Positions 12,913 to 20,822 of a DNA stretch of 64,000 bases are shown one piece after another (positions within the stretch are counted from its first letter, which is position 1; each line of letters begins with the position of its first letter). The stretch comes from Betaproteobacteria bacterium. GTDB taxonomy: Bacteria > Pseudomonadota > Gammaproteobacteria > Burkholderiales > Usitatibacteraceae. Position numbers and translations under genes: made by a program. The notes below the pieces were generated by a model, which saw only the letters and a program-made list of their open reading frames with translations, was not told the DNA's origin and did not search any database. The stretch covers positions 248,001 to 312,000 of the forward strand of contig JADKJR010000036.1 of assembly GCA_016720925.1 (NCBI GenBank), written 5' to 3'.

Positions 12913-12963
12913 TGAACGCAATTGAATCGTTAAACGTTTCCACCCCTCAATCGGAGTTTTCCA

Positions 12964-13950
12964 ATGAAAAAACCCATGCGCGTTGCTGTAACCGGCGCCG
13001 CCGGCCAGATTGGCTACAGCCTGCTATTCCGCATCGCATCCGGCGAAATGTTAGGCAAGGATCAGCCCGTGATCCTGCAACTACTGGAGATTCCCGACGA
13101 AAAAGCGCAGAAGGCGCTGAAAGGCGTGATGATGGAACTGGACGATTGCGCCTTCCCGCTGTTGGCAGGTATGTCGGCGCATTCAGATGCGATGGGCGCA
13201 TTCAAGGACGTCGATGTCGCGCTCCTGGTCGGCGCCCGCCCTCGTGGGCCAGGTATGGAACGCAAGGACCTGCTTGAGGCCAATGGTGCAATCTTCACCG
13301 TGCAAGGCCGCGCACTGGATGCCGTGGCTTCGCGCAACGTAAAAGTGTTGGTCGTGGGAAATCCCGCTAACACAAACGCATATATCGCCATGAAATCCGC
13401 GCCGAGTCTGCCACGTGAGAATTTCACCGCAATGCTGCGTCTTGACCACAATCGGGCACGTTCCCAACTGGCGAGCAAGACAGGCAAGCCCGTCGATTCG
13501 ATCGAGAAATTAATCGTGTGGGGCAATCATTCCCCCACCATGTATCCGGACTATCGCTTCGCCACGATCGCTGGCTCACCTGCGCCTGCAGTGGTGAACG
13601 ACCAGGAGTGGTATCGCAATACCTTTCTGCCGACTGTCGGCAAACGTGGTGCCGCGATCATCGAAGCGCGCGGTCTATCTTCCGCCGCGTCAGCCGCCAA
13701 TGCCGCCATTGACCACATTCATGATTGGGTGATGGGCACCAACGGCAAATGGGTCACCATGGGCGTGCCATCCGATGGCAGCTACGGTATCCCGGATGGT
13801 GTGATGTATGGCGTGCCGGTCACTTGTGAGAACGGCAAGTACACCGTCATTAAAGGCCTCGAAATCGATGAATTCTCGCGCGGGAAGATGGATGCCACGT
13901 TGAAGGAATTGGAAGACGAGCGAGCAGGCGTTGCGCACTTGTTGAAATAA
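12964..13950 (+). CDS. mdh: Malate dehydrogenase
   Basis: A 328-residue NAD-dependent malate dehydrogenase that oxidises L-malate to oxaloacetate in the TCA cycle. The N-terminal Rossmann motif GAAGQIGYSL is present, followed by MELDDCAFPLL, the substrate-binding ARPRGPGMERKDLL loop (R residues), the VGNPANTNA segment and the active-site region WGNHSPTMYPDY with the catalytic His. Length and sequence fit the group of bacterial MDHs that resemble the cytosolic eukaryotic enzyme. The ATG at 12964 follows CGGAGTTTTCCA, an acceptable ribosome-binding site. It has its own promoter region and is followed by a clear terminator, so it is probably monocistronic even though the other TCA genes are within 30 kb. 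Confidence 0.97.
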   Translation: MKKPMRVAVTGAAGQIGYSLLFRIASGEMLGKDQPVILQLLEIPDEKAQKALKGVMMELDDCAFPLLAGMSAHSDAMGAFKDVDVALLVGARPRGPGMERKDLLEANGAIFTVQGRALDAVASRNVKVLVVGNPANTNAYIAMKSAPSLPRENFTAMLRLDHNRARSQLASKTGKPVDSIEKLIVWGNHSPTMYPDYRFATIAGSPAPAVVNDQEWYRNTFLPTVGKRGAAIIEARGLSSAASAANAAIDHIHDWVMGTNGKWVTMGVPSDGSYGIPDGVMYGVPVTCENGKYTVIKGLEIDEFSRGKMDATLKELEDERAGVAHLLK

Positions 13951-13971
13951 CCCGCTGCCACAAGTGAATCA

Positions 13972-14001
13972 GCCGCCGGATGCAAATCCGGCGGCTTTTT
14001 T
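13972..14001 (+). terminator. Rho-independent terminator of mdh
   Basis: Perfect 9-bp stem GCCGCCGGA / TCCGGCGGC with a 6-nt loop, then six T. It begins 22 bp after the mdh stop and separates mdh from the converging ECF-sigma operon. Confidence 0.9.
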
Positions 14002-14016
14002 CTGCGCGGTTTCCAG

Positions 14017-14349
14017 TCAGATATCGTTCGCCGCGGCAACTGAGACGGCGACCGCGATGCTGGCAATCGCAAGAAACGCAATGGCGGATTTCGTCATACT
14101 GCTGGTGGCGATATCCATCACCGCGTCGATCATGAAATTGCCACCCCCGGCAAAAAGTGCGACGAAAACTGCCGCTACCATCGTGAATCCGAATGGAATC
14201 GCGATGCGCATCGCGGGCGAAATTGGTGACTTGACGGGCAGATTGTCCAGTACCCGCAAGCTAAAGCCGGCGTCGTCGATGTATTGATCGCGTTGGGTCA
14301 TCGCGTCGGCTTTCAGCCATTCGTCGAGCGGGTCTTTGATCATATTCAT
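14017..14349 (-). CDS. Probable membrane anti-sigma-like partner of the ECF sigma factor
   Basis: A 110-residue protein with a soluble N-terminal part (MNMIKDPLDEWLKADAMTQRDQ...) and two C-terminal hydrophobic segments (MRIAIPFGFTMVAAVFVALF and KSAIAFLAIASIAVAVSVAA). The ATG at 14349 overlaps the sigma-factor stop in an ATGA junction, so translation is coupled. A small membrane protein translated with an ECF sigma factor is usually its anti-sigma factor or a co-regulator. No zinc-binding HxxxCxxC motif is present, so a ZAS-type anti-sigma is excluded and the assignment rests mainly on context. Confidence 0.6.
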   Translation of the reverse strand: MNMIKDPLDEWLKADAMTQRDQYIDDAGFSLRVLDNLPVKSPISPAMRIAIPFGFTMVAAVFVALFAGGGNFMIDAVMDIATSSMTKSAIAFLAIASIAVAVSVAAANDI

Positions 14350-14945
14350 GCGGCAACTCCTTGGGTCAACTTCTGCTGAGTCGAGTAGTCACTCAGTCTC
14401 ACGCGCATCTTTTCCTTGGCCTTCAGTATATTGGTCTTGACGGTGCCGAGAGGGATGCCAAGCACGTATGCCGCTTCTTCATGTGAAAGATCGTTGTAAT
14501 AGCATTGCAGGATGGCATTTCTCTCGCCAGCCGTTAGTCCGACCATGGCCCGCGCCAGATCCATCTGGATGCCCGTACGTTCTGATTCCGGCGGGACAGG
14601 TTCCGCCTCCGGCGCGTCCGCTTCACTTACGGCGAATTCGTGTTTCTTGCGCACGCCCGATTGCCAGGCATTGAAAGCAATACGGTACAGCCAGGTCGAG
14701 AATTTTGCTTCGTAACGAAAAGATTTGATGTTTCGCCAGGCCAGAATGAAAGTCTCCTGGGCAATATCGTCTGACAGTTCGACATTACCTCCGGTCATCC
14801 TGCGTAGCGATGCTCGCAGTTGTGATTGATGACGCCGCACGAGCTCCGTAAAGGCGTTTCGGTCATCCCGTAGCAGTATGCGTCCGATCAGGTCGTTGTC
14901 GGCAAATCCGGCGGGGTCGTCACCGTGGCGACGGATGGAGGGCAT
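14346..14945 (-). CDS. ECF-family RNA polymerase sigma factor
   Basis: A 199-residue sigma-70 family protein. Region 2 includes AFTELVRRHQSQLRASLRRM and the -10 recognition stretch DDIAQETFILAWRNIKSF. Region 4 is a helix-turn-helix, HEEAAYVLGIPLGTVKTNILKAKEKM. The two are joined by an acidic linker (EADAPEAEPVPPESE), the usual ECF layout without region 3. It is the middle gene of a minus-strand operon: a DUF6249-like membrane protein lies 35 bp upstream and the anti-sigma-like protein overlaps its stop. ECF factors of this type generally respond to envelope or oxidative signals; the signal here is unknown. Confidence 0.93.
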   Translation of the reverse strand: MPSIRRHGDDPAGFADNDLIGRILLRDDRNAFTELVRRHQSQLRASLRRMTGGNVELSDDIAQETFILAWRNIKSFRYEAKFSTWLYRIAFNAWQSGVRKKHEFAVSEADAPEAEPVPPESERTGIQMDLARAMVGLTAGERNAILQCYYNDLSHEEAAYVLGIPLGTVKTNILKAKEKMRVRLSDYSTQQKLTQGVAA

Positions 14946-14980
14946 GGAAGTGAATTGGTGGGCGAGTTGAAGTCAGCCTG

Positions 14981-15349
14981 CTAAGGCGAAGGTACACGGC
15001 CCTTGTCTTTACCTGCTTCGAGTTTCCATACCACCAGATAGCCCGCGCCCATGAAAATGGGAATCAGGCCGAGGCTCCACGGACCATCCGACTGGACCAT
15101 GAACAGCGCGAGGCCCGCGCCCAGTGCCAGCAACACCACGCCACGGCGCAGGTCAGAAAACGGCTCGTCGGCCCCCATGAAAAGTTCAGGCGGGACCGGC
15201 TGGCCCTTTTCTGCCAGGCGCAACGCGGTTTCGTGAATCATTCGCGTTTTGCGCGATTTGTACCAAAGTATCAGTCCAATGAGAGCGACCGGAGCGCAGA
15301 TTCCCAAGGTGATTGCCAAGCCCGCAATGATCGTGTGCCCGAAATCCAT
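14981..15349 (-). CDS. DUF6249-like small membrane protein
   Basis: A 122-residue inner-membrane protein with one N-terminal helix (HTIIAGLAITLGICAPVALIGLILW), a cytoplasmic charged part with ETALRLAEKGQPVPPELF, and two C-terminal hydrophobic segments. The EKGQPVPPELF motif is characteristic of small proteins found beside ECF sigma factors (DUF6249-type; name from memory). The start at 15349 is chosen over a longer reading because AGGAGA lies 6 nt upstream. It is the first gene of the three-gene sigma operon and probably belongs to the same signalling unit. Confidence 0.7.
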   Translation of the reverse strand: MDFGHTIIAGLAITLGICAPVALIGLILWYKSRKTRMIHETALRLAEKGQPVPPELFMGADEPFSDLRRGVVLLALGAGLALFMVQSDGPWSLGLIPIFMGAGYLVVWKLEAGKDKGRVPSP

Positions 15350-15418
15350 TTCTGTCTCCTGAGTCAAAGTTGCGTTAACGTTCACCCTATGACGCAGCCA
15401 ACGCAGGTTTTGGATTTG

Positions 15419-16789
15419 TCAGGCGGACATTTCGGGTGACACTGGAATCATATTTGGGGTCTTTTCGGGTGTGGGCAGCTCGCGCATCTCACCCAGTGGC
15501 GACCATTTCAGCAACACCAGCCCGAGCAGCAGTCCGCATCCGCCGCAAATAGCGATGGTCGGACGCAACCCCAGCCACGTGCCCAGTACACCACCCAGCA
15601 ATGAACCGGCCGGCGCAAGCGAAACCGAAATAAAGATCAGGGTGGACGTAACACGTCCGCGCAGATGCCCCGGTGTGGCGGCCTGCCGAAGCGACAGGTA
15701 GTTGATAAAGAACAGCATCGCCCCGAGGTCCATCAGGAACAGCGCCGCGCCCAACTGCAGCGCCACCCATTCATTTACGATCACGCCGGCCACCGCGAGC
15801 CACGCGAGCCCGGTCATCGTCAATCCGATGAGCATCACGTAGCCCACACCAAAACGACGATTCAGCCATTGACAGGTCGCAGACGCCGCTAGAAAACCGA
15901 CACCGGCAATCATGAACAGCGCGCCAATCTTGCCCGGCGAAAGTGCCAGGTCGCGGGTCGCGTACAGAATGACAATGGCGAGGTAGGCATGCTTCAGAAT
16001 GTTCCAGATCATCAGCGTGAAACCGATCGAGCGCAATACGGCGTGGCCCAGAATCATTTTCAGGCCTTCCTTGGCATCGGTCCAGATGCCGGCCAGCGCG
16101 GCATCGCGTTTGCCTGAGGCGCGCAGCTTTGGCGCATCGCTGTCGTGCGGCGGAATACTCCGCAACATCCATGCGGAGGCGAAAAACGACATGGCATCAA
16201 GCAGTATGGCGAATGGCGCGGTTAGCCAGTGAATGATGGCGCCCGCGATGCCGGGGCCGATCAACGACGATGCCGAATCCGACAAAGCGATTCCCGCGTT
16301 GGCCTCGACCAGATGTTCGTTGCCGACGCGCTCGGCCATGAAAACCTGATATGCGGCCCAACCGATAATCCCGCCCACGCCGACCAGAAATCCCACGACA
16401 TACAGGACCGACATCGACAGGAATCCGAGCCACGCCGCAAGCGGTACCATCGACAACGCGAGGCCACGACCGATGTCGGCAAGAATGATCAATCGCAGTT
16501 TTCGCGACCGGTCAATCAATACGCCGGTAAACAGGCCGAAGAGCGTGTACGGCAATGCCTCCACGGCGGTGAGAATGCCCATTTCAAGTGGCGTTGCGTT
16601 TAGCAGCAGGGCTGCTGTCAACGGCAAGGCGAGGAACGTCACCTGCCCGCCGAAATGGGTGATGGTCAGCGAAATCCACAGCGTGCGGAAATCGCCATTT
16701 CGCCAGATACTGCCGACGTACCTCTCCCACCAGCGACGCTGATGTAAATGCGGGGTTGCTATCTGTTGCGGATTGTTTTGCTTGTTCAT
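15419..16789 (-). CDS. MFS transporter (MFS_3/enterobactin-exporter-like)
   Basis: About 456 residues with twelve hydrophobic segments. The N-terminal part has the MFS motif-A-like loop GVLIDRSRKLRLIILADIGRG between helices 2 and 3, and FRTLWISLTITHFGGQVTFLALPLTA as helix 1. This resembles the EntS/MFS_3 subgroup of proton-driven exporters. The ATG at 16789 (MNKQNN) is used; a GTG at 16816 would add nine residues. It lies 70 bp upstream of the ECF operon on the same strand and could be co-transcribed with it. The substrate is unknown. Confidence 0.85.
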   Translation of the reverse strand: MNKQNNPQQIATPHLHQRRWWERYVGSIWRNGDFRTLWISLTITHFGGQVTFLALPLTAALLLNATPLEMGILTAVEALPYTLFGLFTGVLIDRSRKLRLIILADIGRGLALSMVPLAAWLGFLSMSVLYVVGFLVGVGGIIGWAAYQVFMAERVGNEHLVEANAGIALSDSASSLIGPGIAGAIIHWLTAPFAILLDAMSFFASAWMLRSIPPHDSDAPKLRASGKRDAALAGIWTDAKEGLKMILGHAVLRSIGFTLMIWNILKHAYLAIVILYATRDLALSPGKIGALFMIAGVGFLAASATCQWLNRRFGVGYVMLIGLTMTGLAWLAVAGVIVNEWVALQLGAALFLMDLGAMLFFINYLSLRQAATPGHLRGRVTSTLIFISVSLAPAGSLLGGVLGTWLGLRPTIAICGGCGLLLGLVLLKWSPLGEMRELPTPEKTPNMIPVSPEMSA

Positions 16790-17352
16790 TATTTTTCCAA
16801 CAGTCTTTTGGCACACGGGTCATGAAAAAATGTGCGCTGATTGGCCAGAAAGCGATGAGGCCAATCCAAATTTAAAGACGGGGAAGTCAAACTTCCGGTT
16901 TGTTCCCCGCCACGTGAATCCGGCGAGGGCATCAAGGGATGCGACCGGACTAGTGCTGAGCTGCGTTGCCGTGCATAGGGCAGCGGTGCGGTGCGGTGTC
17001 GCGCGGAGATGATGAAGGGGAATACAGGGTATCGAAGCAATCCCATCCACCGTGCGCAGTGACACCGCGGGCGACCGTGAAAACCGGCAACGCGCGCAGT
17101 GCGAAACAATTGCGAATGTGGGACATCTGGAACACCTCGTGAATCAAGCCCGATGCCGGAATGTTAACGCAGTTCGCAAAAACTCGCAAAATCAGCGTGC
17201 GGGCGTGAGGAAGCGCGGGATGCAAACATCGCTTCCTTCGCAGCCTTGCAGGCAATTTGTCATTGGCTTGAACGCGATTCACTTTCTGCAATGTGATCGC
17301 GCCGTTACGCGCCGTTGCGTTATACCTGCGCGTTTTCAGCTAAAGTCGCGGC
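16790..17352. other. Intergenic region between divergent MFS and rlmM genes
   Basis: About 560 bp with no supported gene. Open frames exist on both strands but lack family resemblance and ribosome-binding sites. It should hold the promoters of both flanking genes. No tRNA, known sRNA or riboswitch was recognised. Confidence 0.5.
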
Positions 17353-18450
17353 ATGAAATCCAATCCAACTTCATCCTGGCTCGGTTACTGTCGCGCGGGC
17401 TTCGAGCCTGATCTGGCCGCCGAGCTGTCCGCCTTGGCCGGGGCGACACCCTCCGCGATATCAGCCGTGCCATCCAGCGGCTATGTGCTCGCCACGTTTG
17501 CCGGGCGGGATGTCAGGAAAGCCCAGTCGCAATTTACCTGGGCCGGGCTGGTATTCGCGCGTCAGTTTTTGCGTTCCCCGGCTGAACCGATTGCGCTGCC
17601 CACCAACGATCGCGTGACACCGATTCTGGATGCGTCGAAAGCGTTTCTACAAACATTTGGCGTCGAGAAAATCAGCGCGTTACGCATCGAATATCCCGAT
17701 ACCAACGACGGGAAAGCGTTGTCGAAGCTGGCACAGACGCTCGAAATACGCATCGGCAGTCAGTTGGCAAGCGCCGGCCTGATCGACGACAAGAACGCCG
17801 CGCTGCCAAGGTTGCACGTCTTGCTGACGCCCGAACGTCAGGCATGGCTGGGTGTTTCCGACCCGGGTTCGTCGTCGGCATGGCGTAACGGCATTCCGCG
17901 CCTGCGCATGCCGCGCGACGCGCCCAGCCGCTCGACGCTGAAGCTTGCCGAGGCGTTCCACGTTTTCCTGGGCGATAGCGAGGATCGCCTGCTGCAATCG
18001 GAAATGCGCGCCGTCGATTTGGGCGCCGCGCCGGGCGGCTGGACCTGGCAATTGATTCATCGCGGCCTGCATGTCACCGCCATTGACAACGGCATTCTGC
18101 GAGGGGAATTGGTCGACAACGCGCTGGTGCGGCATTTGCGCGAGGACGGATTCCGCTATCGTCCGCGCAAGCCCGTCGACTGGATGGTCTGCGACATGGT
18201 GGAGAAGCCGGTGCGTATCGCCCAACTGGTGGCGATGTGGATGCGTGAAGGCTGGACTGACCGTTGTATTTTCAATCTCAAGCTGCCCATGAAAAAACGC
18301 TTCGAGGAAGTCGAGCGTTGCCGCGCGATTATTCGCGAGGCGCTGGAAGCGAACGGGCGGCCATTCGAATTACGCATCAAGCAGCTTTATCACGATCGCG
18401 AGGAGGTAAGCGGATTCTGCCGCTACATCCCACGATCCGAGCGCGATTGA
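17353..18450 (+). CDS. rlmM: 23S rRNA C2498 2'-O-ribose methyltransferase
   Basis: A 365-residue SAM-dependent enzyme that methylates C2498 of 23S rRNA. The N-terminal THUMP-like part begins with LGYCRAGFEPDLAAEL, a signature of RlmM. The catalytic Rossmann domain starts at VDLGAAPGGWTWQLIHRG (SAM motif I, about residues 221-240), followed by VDWMVCDMVEKP and the FNLKLPMKKR segment carrying the catalytic Lys. The C-terminus HDREEVSGFCRYIP is also typical. It stands alone; a short hairpin follows the stop. Confidence 0.96.
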   Translation: MKSNPTSSWLGYCRAGFEPDLAAELSALAGATPSAISAVPSSGYVLATFAGRDVRKAQSQFTWAGLVFARQFLRSPAEPIALPTNDRVTPILDASKAFLQTFGVEKISALRIEYPDTNDGKALSKLAQTLEIRIGSQLASAGLIDDKNAALPRLHVLLTPERQAWLGVSDPGSSSAWRNGIPRLRMPRDAPSRSTLKLAEAFHVFLGDSEDRLLQSEMRAVDLGAAPGGWTWQLIHRGLHVTAIDNGILRGELVDNALVRHLREDGFRYRPRKPVDWMVCDMVEKPVRIAQLVAMWMREGWTDRCIFNLKLPMKKRFEEVERCRAIIREALEANGRPFELRIKQLYHDREEVSGFCRYIPRSERD

Positions 18451-18474
18451 GGATCAAAAAAAGATAGCGCAAAG

Positions 18475-18499
18475 AAGGGCGCCGTGAACGTGCCCTTTT
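18475..18499 (+). terminator. Candidate terminator after rlmM
   Basis: AAGGGC / GCCCTT stem around an 11-nt loop, followed by TT on the plus strand. The stem is short, so this is only moderately convincing. It may also serve the converging TonB-domain gene. Confidence 0.5.
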
Positions 18500-18520
18500 A
18501 CCTGACGGATCAGGAAATTG

Positions 18521-19288
18521 CTAATTCGCGGCCTTGAATCCCACTTCGGTATCAAACGTACGGCCGTCCGCGCCGGCATTGAATTTCCATCGCCCGAGGG
18601 CGGACCTTACCGAGCGATCGAAAACGCGCTCTGGTTGCGCCTGCAATATTGCAACGTCCGTTACGTCGCCGGCGGCGCTGATGGTCATGCGCGCGCGCAC
18701 TGAGCCGCTTTCAATTCCTGCCCGCATTGCGTCGCGCGGAAATTCCGGTTGCTCACGACTGATTACGCTCACGACGGGAACCGTATCCTGCTTTGGTGCG
18801 GGTCTTGCCGTAGGCGCCGAACTGGCAACGACATTGCTGGGTGGCGCCGAGGCGGAGGCTGTGGCTGGGGGAGCGGGCGTTGGTGAAGGTGTTGGAACAA
18901 GTGTTTGTGCATTTGTTGGCACAGGTTGAGGCGCGGGCTGCTGAGGTGCCGCTTCGGGCGCGGCGGCGGCGTTTTCCCGGGCGGCTGGTTTTGGGTCGGC
19001 TGCGTTTGCAGGAACGGGTCTCGACGATACGGGGGCCGGCTCGATGCGCGCCGGGGCGTCCTTGAGCGATTTCAGGTCGGCCATGTAGTCGACCGTTTTT
19101 CGGGGCACATAGAAATCGGGCTGCGTTTCCTGTTTCTGCAGAACGGCGGCCAGGCGATCCGCGGTCGTCGGAATCTTTTCGCTTTTTCCGCATCCGGACA
19201 GGCTGCCGATTGCGGCAAATCCGTACAGGAGCGACATCGACCAAGCGGTGAATCGCGCGGGCTTGAAGTGGTGTGTCAAGTCATGCAT
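18521..19288 (-). CDS. TonB C-terminal-domain lipoprotein
   Basis: A 255-residue protein with a lipoprotein signal peptide: the hydrophobic stretch ends in the lipobox LSGC at about residues 30-33. After a charged segment comes a Pro/Ala-rich linker (about residues 75-165) and then a TonB C-terminal fold starting PVVSVISREQPEFPRDAMRAG and ending LGRWKFNAGADG. TonB normally has an inner-membrane anchor helix, not a lipid anchor, so this may be an outer-membrane or periplasmic structural relative rather than an energy transducer. The ATG at 19288 has AAGGAG just upstream. No ExbB/ExbD is nearby. Confidence 0.75.
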   Translation of the reverse strand: MHDLTHHFKPARFTAWSMSLLYGFAAIGSLSGCGKSEKIPTTADRLAAVLQKQETQPDFYVPRKTVDYMADLKSLKDAPARIEPAPVSSRPVPANAADPKPAARENAAAAPEAAPQQPAPQPVPTNAQTLVPTPSPTPAPPATASASAPPSNVVASSAPTARPAPKQDTVPVVSVISREQPEFPRDAMRAGIESGSVRARMTISAAGDVTDVAILQAQPERVFDRSVRSALGRWKFNAGADGRTFDTEVGFKAAN

Positions 19289-19459
19289 ACGCTCTCCTTC
19301 ATAACGTTTTCATGCAATCGAACCGCGCGGCTCAATCGGCAGGGACGCGCGCAATCCAAAAAGTGTCCTATTTTGCCGAAAATTCCGTTCAATCGTGGAT
19401 GACGACAGAATGCACCCGTGCGCGCAGGCAGGATCAGCCCCCCCGGAGCTGAATCCAGG

Positions 19460-20599
19460 TTAGCGCGAAGGCCTCGCGACGATGGTAAACATCGCGTAAA
19501 GATTGTTCTCAAGATCCGATATGACTTCGCCTTTGTCATTCCGGTCCCATTTGAGCGCGCGACCCATATTGCGCGCCATGGCATTATCCTCGACATTGAG
19601 TGCCAGAACCTTTAATCCTGCCTTCTCATACTGTTCACGCGTATAGGGTGAACGAGCATCCGCCTGTGGGTTGTACGCCGCCTGCGCCGCAGGCGGCTTC
19701 GGGTACAGGTTATAGATGATCAAGTTGCCACCGGGAACGAGTGTGTTGTAGATCGCCTTCAAGAAACTGTCGTCGCTGACGCCGAGTTCAATCTGCCGGC
19801 GTTTGCCGATCTTGTGTTCGGGCTTGATGTAGCCCTTCTTCAGCGTGTTCTTGGACAGTATCAGGTCATACCCCCGGCCGACGCGTTCAACTATCTTCGG
19901 GTCTTTTGGCCACTGACCATGCGCCAGGGTAATGCTGCCGGCATTGCCTCTCCACATCCCTGCGGCGGATGTCACGGCGCCCTGATCCCGCCCGGATGAG
20001 TAGAGCGCGCGAAGATAGCTGTCGGCGTCAATGCCGGTCACGTCCGCGCCCAGGCTGGCCAGCAGCCGAAGGTGGCCAATGCCACCGTAGCCAAAATCCA
20101 GAATGCGTTTTCCCGCGACGTCGCCGATTCCGTTGGATGCCGCCAACTCCAATGGTCGCAAGTAGGCGAGGGGTGAGCCATATTTCGTGAAGTAATAGCG
20201 GTACTCATCGAGTTGAATTTCCGCGAGCTTTTTCTGGGCAGCGACCGGGAGTGCGGATTTTTCGGCGCCGGAAAAATATTCCCGCGTCACTTCATTGACG
20301 TAAACGGTGCGCGGCGAAATGGAAGGCAGCGCGTGGGTGGCGTCGAGAAACTTTCGCGTCAACGGACTCTTCGCGAACGCCTGCAATGCCGCCGCTTCAT
20401 CGACAAGCCGCTGCAGGACGGACGTGGCAGCGGGCTCGCGCGACGTGGCCGGTGAAGTTGCGTCCGAACTGGGTCGGCCACCGGGGCTTAATGATGGCAA
20501 GCGTCTATTCGCGCAGCCCGCCATCAAGATCATCACTACCGCCACCAGCAGTCCGGTGCAGGAAAACGTGCGGCAAATGTGGATCGCGATCCTTGGCAT
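19460..20599 (-). CDS. Lipoprotein-anchored class I SAM-dependent methyltransferase-like protein
   Basis: About 379 residues. The N-terminus from the ATG at 20599 is a lipoprotein signal (LLVAVVMILMAGC lipobox), followed by a Ser/Pro-rich linker. The C-terminal half is a Rossmann methyltransferase: motif I is ILDFGYGGIGHLRLLASLGADVTGID at about residues 165-190, then YDLILSKNTL and an LVPGGNLIIYNLYP strand. Export of an SAM-dependent enzyme is odd because SAM is cytoplasmic; possible explanations are a cytoplasm-facing membrane anchor, a non-catalytic periplasmic binding role, or a misjudged start. An upstream ATG at 20632 would lengthen the n-region. The substrate is unknown. Confidence 0.7.
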   Translation of the reverse strand: MPRIAIHICRTFSCTGLLVAVVMILMAGCANRRLPSLSPGGRPSSDATSPATSREPAATSVLQRLVDEAAALQAFAKSPLTRKFLDATHALPSISPRTVYVNEVTREYFSGAEKSALPVAAQKKLAEIQLDEYRYYFTKYGSPLAYLRPLELAASNGIGDVAGKRILDFGYGGIGHLRLLASLGADVTGIDADSYLRALYSSGRDQGAVTSAAGMWRGNAGSITLAHGQWPKDPKIVERVGRGYDLILSKNTLKKGYIKPEHKIGKRRQIELGVSDDSFLKAIYNTLVPGGNLIIYNLYPKPPAAQAAYNPQADARSPYTREQYEKAGLKVLALNVEDNAMARNMGRALKWDRNDKGEVISDLENNLYAMFTIVARPSR

Positions 20600-20761
20600 G
20601 CAGTGGGCGTCAATGAAACGAAGGGCGCTCATTGTAACGTTCGCGGGCGTTGAAATACGTAGGCCGTTTAATTCCGCCGTCGTAAACTCTAGCATCGGCG
20701 GGCTTTATAGGCCGAAATGCCGCCAAATCCCGCGCCAGTTCTGGATTTTCATTTGCAAAAT

Positions 20762-20788
20762 AAAATGCCGGGCACCGCCCGGCATTTT
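20762..20788 (-). terminator. Bidirectional terminator between acnA and upstream genes
   Basis: Perfect 12-bp stem AAAATGCCGGGC / GCCCGGCATTTT around the loop ACC. The A/T ends of the stem give a T-run on either strand. It lies 35 bp after the acnA stop. Confidence 0.9.
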
Positions 20789-20822
20789 CAAGACTTGCAC
20801 GATTGCGTTCGACTTCGCGTAT

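Noticed and set aside
16790..17352. Possible small RNA or short genes upstream of rlmM
   Set aside because: No known RNA signature could be matched, and the open frames on both strands lack starts and family resemblance.
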